Source: Streptomonospora nanhaiensis (GTDB taxonomy: Bacteria > Actinomycetota > Actinomycetes > Streptosporangiales > Streptosporangiaceae). From it: 64,000 nt of DNA. Positions 42,986 to 52,327 of the stretch are shown in pieces (the stretch's first letter is position 1; every line of letters starts with the position of its first letter). The stretch is taken from NCBI RefSeq assembly GCF_013410565.1, contig NZ_JACCFO010000001.1, positions 992,001-1,056,000 of the forward strand, in the 5' to 3' direction. Position numbers and translations under genes: made by a program. The notes beneath the pieces are model-generated. The model made no database searches and was not told where the DNA came from. It worked only from the letters and a program-made list of their open reading frames with translations.

Positions 42986-43712
42986 TCACAAGTTCTCACG
43001 CACTACCCGTGCTCCCGGTGCGGAGCCCTCCGCACCCGGACCCCTGTCCCGCCTGGCCGGCCGCGTCCTGCTCACCCCGGCGCTGCCGCGCCCCCGCCTG
43101 CGCCGCCTGGCGCACCTCATGGTGGGGCTGCACCTCTACGGCCTGGGCTGCGCCCTGCTGATGGCCGCCCGGCTGGGCTCGATGCCCTGGGACGTGCTCC
43201 ACCAGGGGCTGGCCCGCATCACCGGGCTGTCGGTGGGCACCTGGATGATCCTGGTCGGCGGCATGGTGATGCTGCTGTGGATCCCGCTGCGCCAGCGCCC
43301 CGGCGTGGGCACGCTGTCCAACGTGCTGCTGGTGGGCGTGTGGACCGACCTGTGGCTGCGGTGGCTGCCCGAGCCCGAGGCGCTGCCCCTGCGCTGCCTC
43401 ATGCTGGCGCTGGGCATCCTGGCGATCGCCGGCGCCACCGCACTCTACATCGGCGCCCGGCTGGGGCCGGGCCCGCGCGACGGCCTCATGGTCGGCCTGG
43501 CCGAGCGCACGCCCTTCTCCCTGCGCCTGGCGCGCACCGCCATCGAGGTCGCCGTGGTGGCCGTCGGCGTGCTGATGGGCGGCACCCTGGGCGTGGGCAC
43601 GCTGCTGTTCGCCCTGGTGATCGGTCCGCTCACCCAGGCGCTGATGCCGCTGGGCGCGGTGCCCGACCCCGCGCCGCCGCGGACCGGCTCCCCCTCCGCC
43701 CCCGCCGCCTGA
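42981..43712 (+). CDS. YczE/YitT-family membrane protein
   Basis: A 243-residue protein with about five spans, including HLYGLGCALLMAARLGSMPW, GTWMILVGGMVMLLWIPLRQ and LYIGARLGPGPRDGLMVGLA, which carry the conserved G-x-PWD and GPRDG motifs of YczE proteins. Function is unknown; the association with YczR regulators suggests vitamin B6 or amino-acid related transport. The GTG at 42981 is the first usable start outside the mocR gene; it lacks a good ribosome site. Confidence 0.85.
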   Translation: MAHKFSRTTRAPGAEPSAPGPLSRLAGRVLLTPALPRPRLRRLAHLMVGLHLYGLGCALLMAARLGSMPWDVLHQGLARITGLSVGTWMILVGGMVMLLWIPLRQRPGVGTLSNVLLVGVWTDLWLRWLPEPEALPLRCLMLALGILAIAGATALYIGARLGPGPRDGLMVGLAERTPFSLRLARTAIEVAVVAVGVLMGGTLGVGTLLFALVIGPLTQALMPLGAVPDPAPPRTGSPSAPAA

Positions 43713-43764
43713 CGCGCGGCCGGGTGGCCCGGCCGGGCCGCCGGGTGGCCCTTCGGCGGCCCCG

Positions 43765-43796
43765 CCCCGCGGCGACCGGAACCGGTCACCGCGGGG
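43765..43796 (+). terminator. hairpin after yczE
   Basis: CCCCGCGG and GACCGG pair with their complements around AA with one C-A mismatch, 52 bp past the yczE stop. Confidence 0.6.
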
Positions 43797-44204
43797 CCGT
43801 CCGCGTCCGGTCCCGCCGCCCGCCGATTACGGCGCAATAACGGATTCTCAGACACAAACCAGGGGCCCGCACCGGCAATCAGCCCCTCCACTCCCCCATG
43901 CGGGCATTACCGAGCGCGTCCGCCATTCTCCGACCCGTCCCCGACCGTACGCCCACTATCACCTGACGCACATTTGCTTCGGCTTCCACCTGCGAAGGCC
44001 CGGTAGCCGGTAACGTGACCGCAGCGGTACACAAAGGCGTTTCCGGGCCATCACCCCTTCGCGGAACCGGTCGTGGGGGCGCAGAGCCCCACTCCGGTCG
44101 CATACCGCGTCGCAGCCGCGTGTCCCCAGGGTGGCCGGGAGTTGGATACGGTACGTCCGCGTAGACGTGATCTTGATTGACGAGGTTTCAAGGGGGTGAG
44201 TCGC
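43797..44204. other. 408-bp leader of the GH15 gene
   Basis: Non-coding and moderately AT-richer around 43830-44010. I see no clear riboswitch. A GATCTTGATTGACGAGG stretch near 44169-44185 may include the promoter. The end carries AAGGGGGTGA, an almost perfect anti-16S match, just before GTG 44205. Confidence 0.35.
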
Positions 44205-46028
44205 GTGTCCGGCCTGATCGAGGATTACGCGCTGATCGGCGACATGCAGACCGCTGCTCTCGTTGGGCGCGACGGCTCCATCGACTGGCTCTGCCTTCCC
44301 CACTTCGACTCCCCCGCGTGCTTTGCCGCGCTGCTGGGCGACGAACAGAACGGCAACTGGTGGATGCGCCCGGCCAACGGCGAGCCGCGGGCCACCCGGC
44401 GGCGCTACCGCCAGGAGACCCTGATCCTTGAGACGGAATGGGACACCCCTGAGGGCACCGTCCGGGTCATCGACTTCATGCCGCCGCGCGGCGGCGCACC
44501 CCACATCGTGCGCATCGTCGAGGGCGTGGCCGGGACCGTGCGCATGCAGACCGCGCTGCGGCTGCGGTTCGACTACGGCAACGTGGTGCCCTGGATCCAC
44601 CGCAGCGGCACCGAACTGGTGGCCATCGCCGGCCCCGACGCCGTGTGGATGAGCTCGCCGGTGCCGCTGGAGGGCCACAACTTCGTCCACGACGCCACCT
44701 TCACGGTGAGCGCCGGCCAGCGCGTCCCCTTCGTCATGACCTGGCACCCCTCCCAGGTCGAGGAGTCCGACCACCTCGACGCCGAGAAAGCGCTGTCTCG
44801 CACCGAGCGCTTCTGGCGCCAGTGGGTCGACCAGTGCACCTACGAGGGCCAGTACCGCGACGCCGTGGTCCGCTCCCTGATCACCCTCAAGGCGCTGACC
44901 TACCGCCCCAGCGGCGGCATCGTGGCCGCCCCCACCACCTCGCTGCCCGAGGAGATCGGCGGCGTGCGCAACTGGGACTACCGCTACTGCTGGCTGCGCG
45001 ACGCCACCATCACGCTGGAGGCGCTGATCCGCAGCGGCTACACCGACGAGGCGCAGGCCTGGCGCGAGTGGCTGGTGCGCGCGGTGGCGGGCGAGCCCCA
45101 GCACATGCAGATCATGTACGGCGTGCGCGGCGAGCGGCGCCTGGCCGAGTGGGAGGCCGACTGGCTGCCCGGCTACGAGAACTCCCGCCCGGTGCGCATC
45201 GGCAACGCCGCGGTCGGCCAGTACCAGCTCGACGTCTACGGCGAGGTCATGGACGTCCTGCACCTGGCGCGGCGCAGCGGCCTGCACGGCGGCGAGCACG
45301 TGTGGGGCCTGCAGCGCTCCCTGGTCAACTACCTGGAGTGGTGTTGGGACGAGCCCGACGAGGGCCTGTGGGAGGTCCGCGGCCCGCGCCAGCACTTCGT
45401 CCACTCCAAGGTGATGGCCTGGGTGGCGGCCGACCGCGCGGTGCGGATGATCGAGGACTTCGGCAAGGAGGGCCCGATCGAGCGGTGGCGCGCGCTGCGC
45501 GACACCATCCACGCCGAGGTCTGCGAGTACGGCTTCGACTCCAAGCGCAACACGTTTACCCAGTACTACGGCAGCAAGGAGCTGGACGCCGCCCTGCTGC
45601 TGATCCCCGAGGTCGGGTTCCTGCCCTACGACGACCCCCGCGTCATCGGCACCATCGAAGCGACTCGCGAGGACCTGATGGTCGACGGCTTCGTGATGCG
45701 CTACCGCACCGACCGCGAGGGCACCGCCGACCACCTGCCCGGCGACGAGGGCGCCTTCCTGGCGTGCAGCTTCTGGATGGCCAACGCCCTGCTGTCCATC
45801 GGGCGCGAGAAGGAGGCCGGCGAGCTGTTCGAGCGGCTGCTGGCGCTGCGCAACGACGTCGGGCTGCTCGCCGAGGAGTGGGACGTCAAGAACAACCGCC
45901 AGGTCGGCAACTTCCCCCAGGCGTTCAGCCACGTGCCGCTGGTCACCACCGCCCTGAACCTGTCCCACCACAACGGGCACCGGCGCGGCCCCGACCCCGC
46001 CGAGGGCGCCGCGGGCACCGAGGACTGA
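44205..46028 (+). CDS. GH15-family glycosidase (trehalase/glucoamylase-like)
   Basis: A 607-residue protein. The N-terminal beta domain starts GLIEDYALIGDMQTAALVGR (IDWLCLPHFDSPACFA). The catalytic (alpha/alpha)6 barrel has SLPEEIGGVRNWDYRYCWLR with the acid Glu-containing segment, and GDEGAFLACSFWM plus AEEWD near the end for the base Glu. This is the mycobacterial GH15 trehalase-like group rather than starch glucoamylase; no signal peptide is present, so it is cytoplasmic. GTG 44205 is chosen over GTG 44196 because AAGGGGGTGA lies at correct distance from it. Confidence 0.92.
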   Translation: MSGLIEDYALIGDMQTAALVGRDGSIDWLCLPHFDSPACFAALLGDEQNGNWWMRPANGEPRATRRRYRQETLILETEWDTPEGTVRVIDFMPPRGGAPHIVRIVEGVAGTVRMQTALRLRFDYGNVVPWIHRSGTELVAIAGPDAVWMSSPVPLEGHNFVHDATFTVSAGQRVPFVMTWHPSQVEESDHLDAEKALSRTERFWRQWVDQCTYEGQYRDAVVRSLITLKALTYRPSGGIVAAPTTSLPEEIGGVRNWDYRYCWLRDATITLEALIRSGYTDEAQAWREWLVRAVAGEPQHMQIMYGVRGERRLAEWEADWLPGYENSRPVRIGNAAVGQYQLDVYGEVMDVLHLARRSGLHGGEHVWGLQRSLVNYLEWCWDEPDEGLWEVRGPRQHFVHSKVMAWVAADRAVRMIEDFGKEGPIERWRALRDTIHAEVCEYGFDSKRNTFTQYYGSKELDAALLLIPEVGFLPYDDPRVIGTIEATREDLMVDGFVMRYRTDREGTADHLPGDEGAFLACSFWMANALLSIGREKEAGELFERLLALRNDVGLLAEEWDVKNNRQVGNFPQAFSHVPLVTTALNLSHHNGHRRGPDPAEGAAGTED

Positions 46029-46070
46029 CCCCGGCCGCACAACCCGCCCCGGCGCGGGTACCTCTGCTCC

Positions 46071-46781
46071 ATGGCGGATTTCATGGGGAGTCTGGAGGGC
46101 CAGGGCTGGCCGCAACTGGCGGCCCTGGCCGTCGCGCTGGTGCTGTGCTCGCTGATCGGCCTGGAACGCGAACTGCGGCAGAAGACGGCGGGGCTGCGCA
46201 CCCACACCCTCGTGGGAGTGGGCGCCGCGCTGTTCATGGTCGTGAGCAAGTACGGCTTCTCCGACGTCCTGGGCGACGACGTCATGCTCGACCCCTCGCG
46301 GGTGGCCGCGCAGATCGCCTCGGGCATCGGCTTCATCGGCGCCGGGGTGATCTTCGTGCGCCAGGACATCGTCCGCGGGCTCACGACCGCGGCCACCATC
46401 TGGGTGGCGGCGGCCGTGGGCACCGCGGCGGGCGGCGGCCTGTGGCTGGTGGCCACGGCGGTGACCGCGGCGCACTTCCTGGTGGCGCTGGGCTACCCGC
46501 CGCTGCTGCGGCTGGTCACCCGCGCCCGCCCGGCCACCGCGCCGGTGCGGGTCTCCTACCTCGACGGCATGGGGGCGCTGCGCACCATCCTCACCGAGAT
46601 CACCGGGCGCGGGTTCGACGTCCGCGAGGTGTACACCGAGCGGGCCCACCCCCGGGGCGCCGTGATCGACCTGGTCGTCCAGGTGCGCGGCAACGGCAAG
46701 GTGGACCAGTTGGCGGCGGCGCTGTCGGAGAGCGAGGGGGTGCTGTCGGTGCGCACGGGCGAGCCGGGCGAGGAGGAGTGA
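46071..46781 (+). CDS. MgtC/SapB family membrane protein
   Basis: A 236-residue protein with four to five spans and the MgtC signature SLIGLERELRQKTAGLRTHT, IASGIGFIGAGVIF and GLTTAATIWVAAAVG. A C-terminal ACT-like domain of about 75 residues follows (YLDGMGALRTILTEITGRGF, VVQVRGNGKVDQL). MgtC proteins affect magnesium adaptation and inhibit the F1Fo ATP synthase in some pathogens. It begins 42 bp after the GH15 gene, so it may be cotranscribed. Confidence 0.9.
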   Translation: MADFMGSLEGQGWPQLAALAVALVLCSLIGLERELRQKTAGLRTHTLVGVGAALFMVVSKYGFSDVLGDDVMLDPSRVAAQIASGIGFIGAGVIFVRQDIVRGLTTAATIWVAAAVGTAAGGGLWLVATAVTAAHFLVALGYPPLLRLVTRARPATAPVRVSYLDGMGALRTILTEITGRGFDVREVYTERAHPRGAVIDLVVQVRGNGKVDQLAAALSESEGVLSVRTGEPGEEE

Positions 46782-46892
46782 GGGCGGGGCGGGGCCCGCG
46801 CGCCGGGCGCGCCGCGCGGCCGGCCGCTAAGCCCGGCCCACCCGGCCTTTCGGGCGGTCTGAGGCGTCACAGGCGACCGCTAGGGTGCTGCC

Positions 46893-47567
46893 ATGTCAGG
46901 CAAACCCTTGAACGAGATCATGGACAGCGGCTGGGCCGAGGCGCTGTCACCGGTGGCCGACCGGATCAGCCAGATGGGCGACTTCCTCCGCGACGAGGTC
47001 GCCGCCGGGCGCACCTACCTCCCCGCCGGCGAGAACGTGCTGCGCGCCTTCCAGCAGCCGTTCTCCGACGTGCGGGTGCTGATCGTGGGCCAGGACCCCT
47101 ACCCCACGCCCGGCCACGCAGTGGGCCTCAGCTTCTCGGTGGCCCCCGACTGCAAGCCGCCCGGCAGCCTGCGCAACATCTTCCAGGAGTACAGCGACGA
47201 CCTCGGGCTGCCGATGCCCTCCAGCGGCGACCTCACCCCCTGGACCAAGCGCGGGGTGCTGCTGCTCAACCGCGTGCTCACCGTGGCGCCGGGCCGGCCC
47301 GCCTCCCACCGCGGCAAGGGCTGGGAGGAGGTCACCGACCAGGCCATCCGCGCGCTGGCCGCCCGCGACGTCCCGATGGTCGGCATCCTGTGGGGCCGCG
47401 ACGCCCGCAGCCTGCGCCCGCTGATGCCCGCCGTCCCGTGCGTGGAGTCCACCCACCCCAGCCCGATGTCGGCCAAGAACGGCTTCTTCGGGTCGCGGCC
47501 GTTCAGCCGCGCCAACGCGATGCTGGAGCAGCAGGGCGCCGAGCCGGTCGACTGGCGACTGCCCTAA
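46893..47567 (+). CDS. ung: uracil-DNA glycosylase
   Basis: A 224-residue family 1 enzyme. Motif [21 protein letters not shown] contains the catalytic Asp, LLLNRVLTV the uracil-binding Asn, and [15 protein letters not shown] the catalytic His and leucine-loop region. It removes uracil from DNA. The ATG at 46893 lies six bases past TAGGGT (46881-46886), which fits a leaderless mRNA. Confidence 0.96.
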   Translation: MSGKPLNEIMDSGWAEALSPVADRISQMGDFLRDEVAAGRTYLPAGENVLRAFQQPFSDVRVLIVGQDPYPTPGHAVGLSFSVAPDCKPPGSLRNIFQEYSDDLGLPMPSSGDLTPWTKRGVLLLNRVLTVAPGRPASHRGKGWEEVTDQAIRALAARDVPMVGILWGRDARSLRPLMPAVPCVESTHPSPMSAKNGFFGSRPFSRANAMLEQQGAEPVDWRLP

Positions 47568-47697
47568 CCGGGCCCCGCGCGCCCGGACGCACGCGGCGCC
47601 GGGGGCGTGGGTCGGGTTTGAGCGGCGGGGCGGCGCCGTACTTGAATGGGCGCGGCCCCGCCCGCCGCACCGCCCCCCGATGTGAAAGGCCCCGCCG

Positions 47698-50600
47698 ATG
47701 GCACGCCGCCTCCGCTACGCCGACGCGCTCCGCCTCCTGGGCCGCGACGACTCCGCCGTGCTCGACGTCGGCGAGAAGCTGGCCGACGGCGGCCTGGCCG
47801 CGCTGGGCGTGCCCGACCTGTTCGGGCTGCGGGCCGAGATGGTGCGCATCGGCCGCCGGGCCCTCACCGGGCTGCGGGAGAAGATCACCGGGGTGAGCCG
47901 CATGGACCGCACCGAGCGCGTGGCGGCCGCGCTGGAGGTCCTGGTGGTGGTGTCGGCCTTCGAGGGCCTCGGCCGGGCGCTGGAGGACGCCGGGGCCCCG
48001 CTGTCGGCCGACGGCCTCCGGCTGACGACCGCCGAGCAGTGGGAGCTGGCCGACGAACTCGCCCACCCCGACACCCGCGACGGCATCTCGGCGTGGCTGG
48101 ACCCCGAGAGCCGGGCGGTGGAGTGGATGACGCTGGCGGGCAACCTGTATCCCGCGCTGACCGGGAGCGGGCAGGGGCGGTCGGAGCCGCGCCCCGACGA
48201 GGAGGCGTGGGAGCGCTTCGAGTCGGCGTGCACCCGCCACGCCGAGCGCCACTTCACCGAGCTGTTCCGCCAGTTGGCCGCCGACGTCCCCGAGTTCGGG
48301 GTGTGGGCGGCCATGGCCGAGCACGCGGCCACCCGCGACCGGGTCGCCGAGGTCCAGACCGGGCTGGGCGGCCTGCGCGACACGCTCGCCGCGATGGAGC
48401 CGCGCGCGGCGGCCGACCGCCGCCGCGCCGAACTCGCCGCCGTGTACCGGGCGGCGCTGGACCGGCCGCTGCTGCGCACGGCCGACCTGCCCGACGGCCT
48501 GCGGCTGCCCACCCTGGAGTCGTCCTACCTGGCTCCGGCGGGGCGGCTGCAGGTGGTCACCACGGGGTCGGCGCCGTCCTCGGAGTCGGCGTGGGCCCGC
48601 GTTCCGCTGCGGGAGGACCTGCAGACGGTCCTGGCCGGGCTGCTCACCCAGCCGGGGGCGGTGCTGCGGCCGATCGTCATCCTGGGCCACCCGGGCGCGG
48701 GCAAGTCCGTGCTCACCGAGATGCTGGCCGCCCGGCTGTCGGCGGCCGACTTCCTGCCGCTGCGGGTCGAACTGCGGGCGGTACGGCCCAACGCCCCCAT
48801 CCACGCCCAGATCGAGGAGGGCCTGGCGGCGACCCTGCACACCTCGGTGGAGTGGCGCGACCTCGCCGACGCGGCCGAGGGCGCGCTCCCGGTGGTGATC
48901 CTCGACGGGTTCGACGAACTGCTCCAGGCCACCGGGGTCAACCGGTCGGACTACCTGGAGCAGGTGCAGGAGTTCCAGGACCGCCAGCGCACCATCGGGA
49001 ATCCGGTGGCGGTCATCGTCACCAGCAGGACGGTGGTGGCCGACCGGGCACGCTTCCCCGCCCTCACCCCGGTCCTGCGGCTGGAGCCGTTCGACGACCG
49101 GCGCGTGGCCCGCATGGTGGGGATCTGGAACGGCGCCAACGGCGCGGCCCTGCGGGCGCGCGGGCTGGTGCCCCTCTCCCCCGAGGCGGTCCTGCGGTTC
49201 CGGGAGCTCGCCGAGCAGCCGCTGCTGCTGCTCATGCTGCTGGTCTACGATTCGGCCGACAACGCGCTGGCGCGGTCGGAGGCGGGGCTGTCGCGCAGCG
49301 CCCTCTACGAGCAGCTGCTGACCATGTTCGCCGAGCGCGAGGTCCGCAAGCACCACGCGTACCTGGCTCCGGCCGAACTGGAGCGCGCGGTCGAGGACGA
49401 ACTGCACCGCCTGGAGGTCGTGGCGCTGGCCATGTTCGCGCGGCTGCGCCAGTACGTGACAGCGGCCGAACTGGACCAGGACCTCGCGGTGCTGATGCCC
49501 GACGCCGGGGTGCGCCCGGCCGACCCCGGGCTGCACGGCGCCCTCAGCGACGCCCACCAGGTGCTGGGGCGGTTCTTCTTCGTGCACGAGTCCCAGGCCC
49601 GGACCGACGCGCACAACGCGAGCGTGTACGAGTTCCTGCACGCCACGTTCGGCGAGTACCTGGTGGCGCGGGCGGTCACCGCCGAGCTCGCCGAGCTGCT
49701 GGAGGCCCGCCGGTTCGCCGCGCGCCGCCACCGGGGCGCGCCGCCGCTGGACGACGGCCTGTTCTACGCGCTCACCTCGTTCGCGCTGCTGGCGGGCACC
49801 CGGCCGATGGTGGAGTTCACCCAGGAGATGCTCGACCGGCGGATCGCGGGCGACGACGCGGAGCGGGCGGCCTACCGGGAGCTGCTGGTGGAGCTGTTCC
49901 GCGAGGCGCCCTACCCGGCGGCCGGCCGCTCCTACACCGCCTACCAGCCGCGCCGGATGCCGGTCACCGAGCGCCAGGCGTCCTACACCGCCAACCTCGC
50001 CCTGCTCGTCACGCGGGTGTGCCCGGAGGGGATCGAGCTGAGCGAACTGCTGGGCACCGACCGGGGCTGGCTCTACGAGTGGGGCGGGCTCGCCTCGCAG
50101 TGGCGCCGGCTGCCGAACTCTCAGTGGCACGGCCAGGTCGACGCGATCCGGCTGCGCCATCTGGACTTCGACGGCCCCGCGCCGCGCAGTGTGCTGACGC
50201 GGGAGGACCACGGACCCGTGAACGTCGGCGAATGCGTCGGCTTCGAACTGGTCTCGGAATCCCGCGAGCCGATCTCGGTCCGCAATCCCTACGGCGTCGT
50301 CCTGCCCTACCAGTCGCTGACGTCGACCCTGCTGCGGTCCAGCGCGATGCGCGTCCAAGGGTCGGTGGGCCGCATGGTGATCGTGCTGCTGCCTTACCTG
50401 GCACACGTCGGCGACGAACTGGCGACCTGGCTGGCGGGTCCGCATGGCGGGCAACCGTGGTCGGAGGCGCACGACATCCTGGAGTTGCGCCTGGGCCCGC
50501 CCCGGCCCGCCACTGAGAACGAGGCGCGCCGGCGGCTGCGGTGCTATCGGCGGCTGCTGACCGGCGCGCGGCTTGACGGCTCCCATGTGCTGGTGCTGCG

Positions 50601-51069
50601 GCAGGCCGTGGAGGACCTCTCGCAGCTCAGCGACGGGGAGTCGGAGCAGGGCGGTTCCTACGGGGACACCCTGCGGCGAACCGTGCGCTTTGCCCTCTCC
50701 CAGTTCGAAGGGCTCTCCCCCGAGGTCGCCGCCGCGCCCGGAGCGCTGGAGCGGGTGCTCCACCGGCTCACCCGCGAGGACCCGAAGACGGAAGCGGGCC
50801 TGGGGTCGCCGCAGGAGGTACTGGACCGGCTGCGCGCCTCCGGCTCCTCTGACCCCGCCCAGGGGTGGGCCGGACGCGTCCGCCTCCGCGCCGAGGGCTC
50901 CGACCAGGTCGGTCCCTCCCCCGCCGACGCGGGCCCCGCCACCGGGGCCGGCGGGGCCGTGATGTCGTCGGCGGGGCCGGCACCGGCTCAGCAGGGCCCC
51001 CGGCCCGAGACCCATCCCTTCGACCCGCCCTACGGCCACAGCGGCTCCGGGGCGGGCGTACCCGGCTGA
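47698..51069 (+). CDS. NACHT-domain STAND NTPase, candidate immune protein
   Basis: A 1,123-residue protein. Residues 1 to about 250 are all-helical with no enzyme motif, resembling the helical N-terminal domains of bacterial NACHT proteins. The NTPase has Walker A GHPGAGKS at 330-337, Walker B VVILDGFDELLQ with Asp 403 and the DGFDE acidic pair, and sensor-like VIVTSRT, followed by a winged-helix region (AEQPLLLLMLLVYDS). NACHT-typical VYEFLHATFGEYLVARAV follows near residue 645. The C-terminal 400 residues show no TPR, LRR or WD repeats and end in a disordered Gly/Pro tail. It stands alone between ung and a sirtuin gene. Bacterial NACHT proteins include antiphage sensors; defence here is inferred. 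Confidence 0.9.
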   Translation: MARRLRYADALRLLGRDDSAVLDVGEKLADGGLAALGVPDLFGLRAEMVRIGRRALTGLREKITGVSRMDRTERVAAALEVLVVVSAFEGLGRALEDAGAPLSADGLRLTTAEQWELADELAHPDTRDGISAWLDPESRAVEWMTLAGNLYPALTGSGQGRSEPRPDEEAWERFESACTRHAERHFTELFRQLAADVPEFGVWAAMAEHAATRDRVAEVQTGLGGLRDTLAAMEPRAAADRRRAELAAVYRAALDRPLLRTADLPDGLRLPTLESSYLAPAGRLQVVTTGSAPSSESAWARVPLREDLQTVLAGLLTQPGAVLRPIVILGHPGAGKSVLTEMLAARLSAADFLPLRVELRAVRPNAPIHAQIEEGLAATLHTSVEWRDLADAAEGALPVVILDGFDELLQATGVNRSDYLEQVQEFQDRQRTIGNPVAVIVTSRTVVADRARFPALTPVLRLEPFDDRRVARMVGIWNGANGAALRARGLVPLSPEAVLRFRELAEQPLLLLMLLVYDSADNALARSEAGLSRSALYEQLLTMFAEREVRKHHAYLAPAELERAVEDELHRLEVVALAMFARLRQYVTAAELDQDLAVLMPDAGVRPADPGLHGALSDAHQVLGRFFFVHESQARTDAHNASVYEFLHATFGEYLVARAVTAELAELLEARRFAARRHRGAPPLDDGLFYALTSFALLAGTRPMVEFTQEMLDRRIAGDDAERAAYRELLVELFREAPYPAAGRSYTAYQPRRMPVTERQASYTANLALLVTRVCPEGIELSELLGTDRGWLYEWGGLASQWRRLPNSQWHGQVDAIRLRHLDFDGPAPRSVLTREDHGPVNVGECVGFELVSESREPISVRNPYGVVLPYQSLTSTLLRSSAMRVQGSVGRMVIVLLPYLAHVGDELATWLAGPHGGQPWSEAHDILELRLGPPRPATENEARRRLRCYRRLLTGARLDGSHVLVLRQAVEDLSQLSDGESEQGGSYGDTLRRTVRFALSQFEGLSPEVAAAPGALERVLHRLTREDPKTEAGLGSPQEVLDRLRASGSSDPAQGWAGRVRLRAEGSDQVGPSPADAGPATGAGGAVMSSAGPAPAQQGPRPETHPFDPPYGHSGSGAGVPG

Positions 51070-51103
51070 GGCGCCGACGCGGCCGCGCCGCCCGCCGAGG
51101 CGG

Positions 51104-51877
51104 CTAGCGCGCGGCTCCCAGCGCGTAGGCGGCCAGCGCGGGCACGACCTCGCCGATGGGGTCGCGCAGCACCGCCGTGGCGCGGTCGTCGTAGGGGGTC
51201 TCCTCGGCGTTGACGACGACCAGCGGGATCCCGCCGTCCAGGGCGATGTCGCACAGGCCCGCCACCGGGTGCACCGCAAGCGAGGTGCCGATGGCGACGA
51301 ACACGTCGCAGGTGGCGGCGGCGTCCACGGCGCGCTCCAGCACGTCGGTCTTGAGGCGCTGGCCGAAGGAGATGGTGTCGGCCTTCTGGATGCCCCCGCA
51401 GATGACGCAGCGGGGGTCGGACTCCTCCTCCAGCCGGGCCAGCACCTCGGGCGTGGGGGTGAGGGCGCCGCAGCCCATGCACACCACCCAGTGGATGGTG
51501 CCGTGGACCTCGATGACGTAGTGGTCGTCGGTGCCGGCGGCCTGGTGGAGGCCGTCGATGTTCTGGGTGATCAGGGCGCGCAGCCGCCCGGCGCGGTCGA
51601 GGTCGGCCAGGGCCCGGTGCGCGGCGTTGGGGCGCGCGGTCCAGGCGGGGTGGTCGCGGCGCATGCGCCACACCCGGCGGCGGACGTCGGCGTCGGACAT
51701 GTAGACGTCGAAGTCGAACAGGGCGGCGGAGCCGGGGTCGCGGGTCCACACGCCCTGGGGGCCGCGGAAGTCGGGGATTCCGGAGTCGGTGGAGATCCCC
51801 GCGCCGGTCAGCACGGTCAGCCGGTCGGCTCCGGCCAGGAGCGGCGCGATGTCGGCGGGACGGGCGGCTGCGGTCAT
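51104..51877 (-). CDS. sirtuin NAD-dependent protein deacylase
   Basis: A 257-residue sirtuin. TVLTGAGISTDSGIPDFRGP binds NAD, ALITQNIDGLHQAAG and EVHGTIHWVVC supply the catalytic His, and the structural zinc site has CMGCG and CVICGG pairs. FVAIGTSLAVHPVAGL and VVVNAEETPYD bind the cofactor. It removes acyl groups from lysines. ATG 51877 follows AGGACC. It converges on the NACHT gene with a 34-bp gap; the intact zinc site and core motifs mark it as a housekeeping deacylase. Confidence 0.93.
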   Translation of the reverse strand: MTAAARPADIAPLLAGADRLTVLTGAGISTDSGIPDFRGPQGVWTRDPGSAALFDFDVYMSDADVRRRVWRMRRDHPAWTARPNAAHRALADLDRAGRLRALITQNIDGLHQAAGTDDHYVIEVHGTIHWVVCMGCGALTPTPEVLARLEEESDPRCVICGGIQKADTISFGQRLKTDVLERAVDAAATCDVFVAIGTSLAVHPVAGLCDIALDGGIPLVVVNAEETPYDDRATAVLRDPIGEVVPALAAYALGAAR

Positions 51878-52327
51878 TGCGGTCGGTCCTCGGGTCGGGA
51901 ACGGTCGGGCGCGGCGTGGGCTCGGCCGCGGCGGACTGAGGATGCCGATCATTGTGGCAGCGCGGCCGGGCGGTGCGGAAACGGCGGGGCGGGAGCGGGC
52001 GAGCCCGGGTGCTCGGGGTGCGCGGGTGAGCCGGCTCACGGGCGGATCACACATCGACCACGTATCCAGCACTTCTCGTCGCCCACCGCACCGGACATAC
52101 CTGTGCAAGTGGTGCTTCACGGTAATCTCACGTGCCAGTGGGGAGCGAGAAGGACTCGCCGGCACACGGCCGAGGGACGTTCGGCGACGCGCCGACACCC
52201 GGGGAAGACGAGGGCGCTCAGGGGCGATGGGGTTCGCTGCGACGCAACGGCGGCCGAGGCCGCGCCCGGCCGCACCGGGGCCGGAAACACCCGGAACCCG
52301 GCGAAGAGTGCAAAGATCTCCTCAGCC
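51878..52327. other. 450-bp divergent intergenic region
   Basis: Lies between the sirtuin and sulfotransferase genes. The middle (52040-52140) is AT-richer and includes a TAATCT hexamer near 52125 that could be a -10 element for the sulfotransferase gene. No convincing frame or structured RNA was seen. Confidence 0.35.

Noticed and set aside
47503-51279. A frame of more than 1,200 codons on the minus strand opposite the NACHT gene
   Set aside because: Same cause: the shadow of GC-rich coding sequence, with repetitive Gly, Val, His and Gln composition and no motif.
51104-51877. Sirtuin next to the NACHT gene as a SIR2 NADase effector of a defence system
   Set aside because: It has a complete four-cysteine zinc site, the QNIDGLHQ and NAD motifs of protein deacylases, and is convergent rather than in operon with the NACHT gene.
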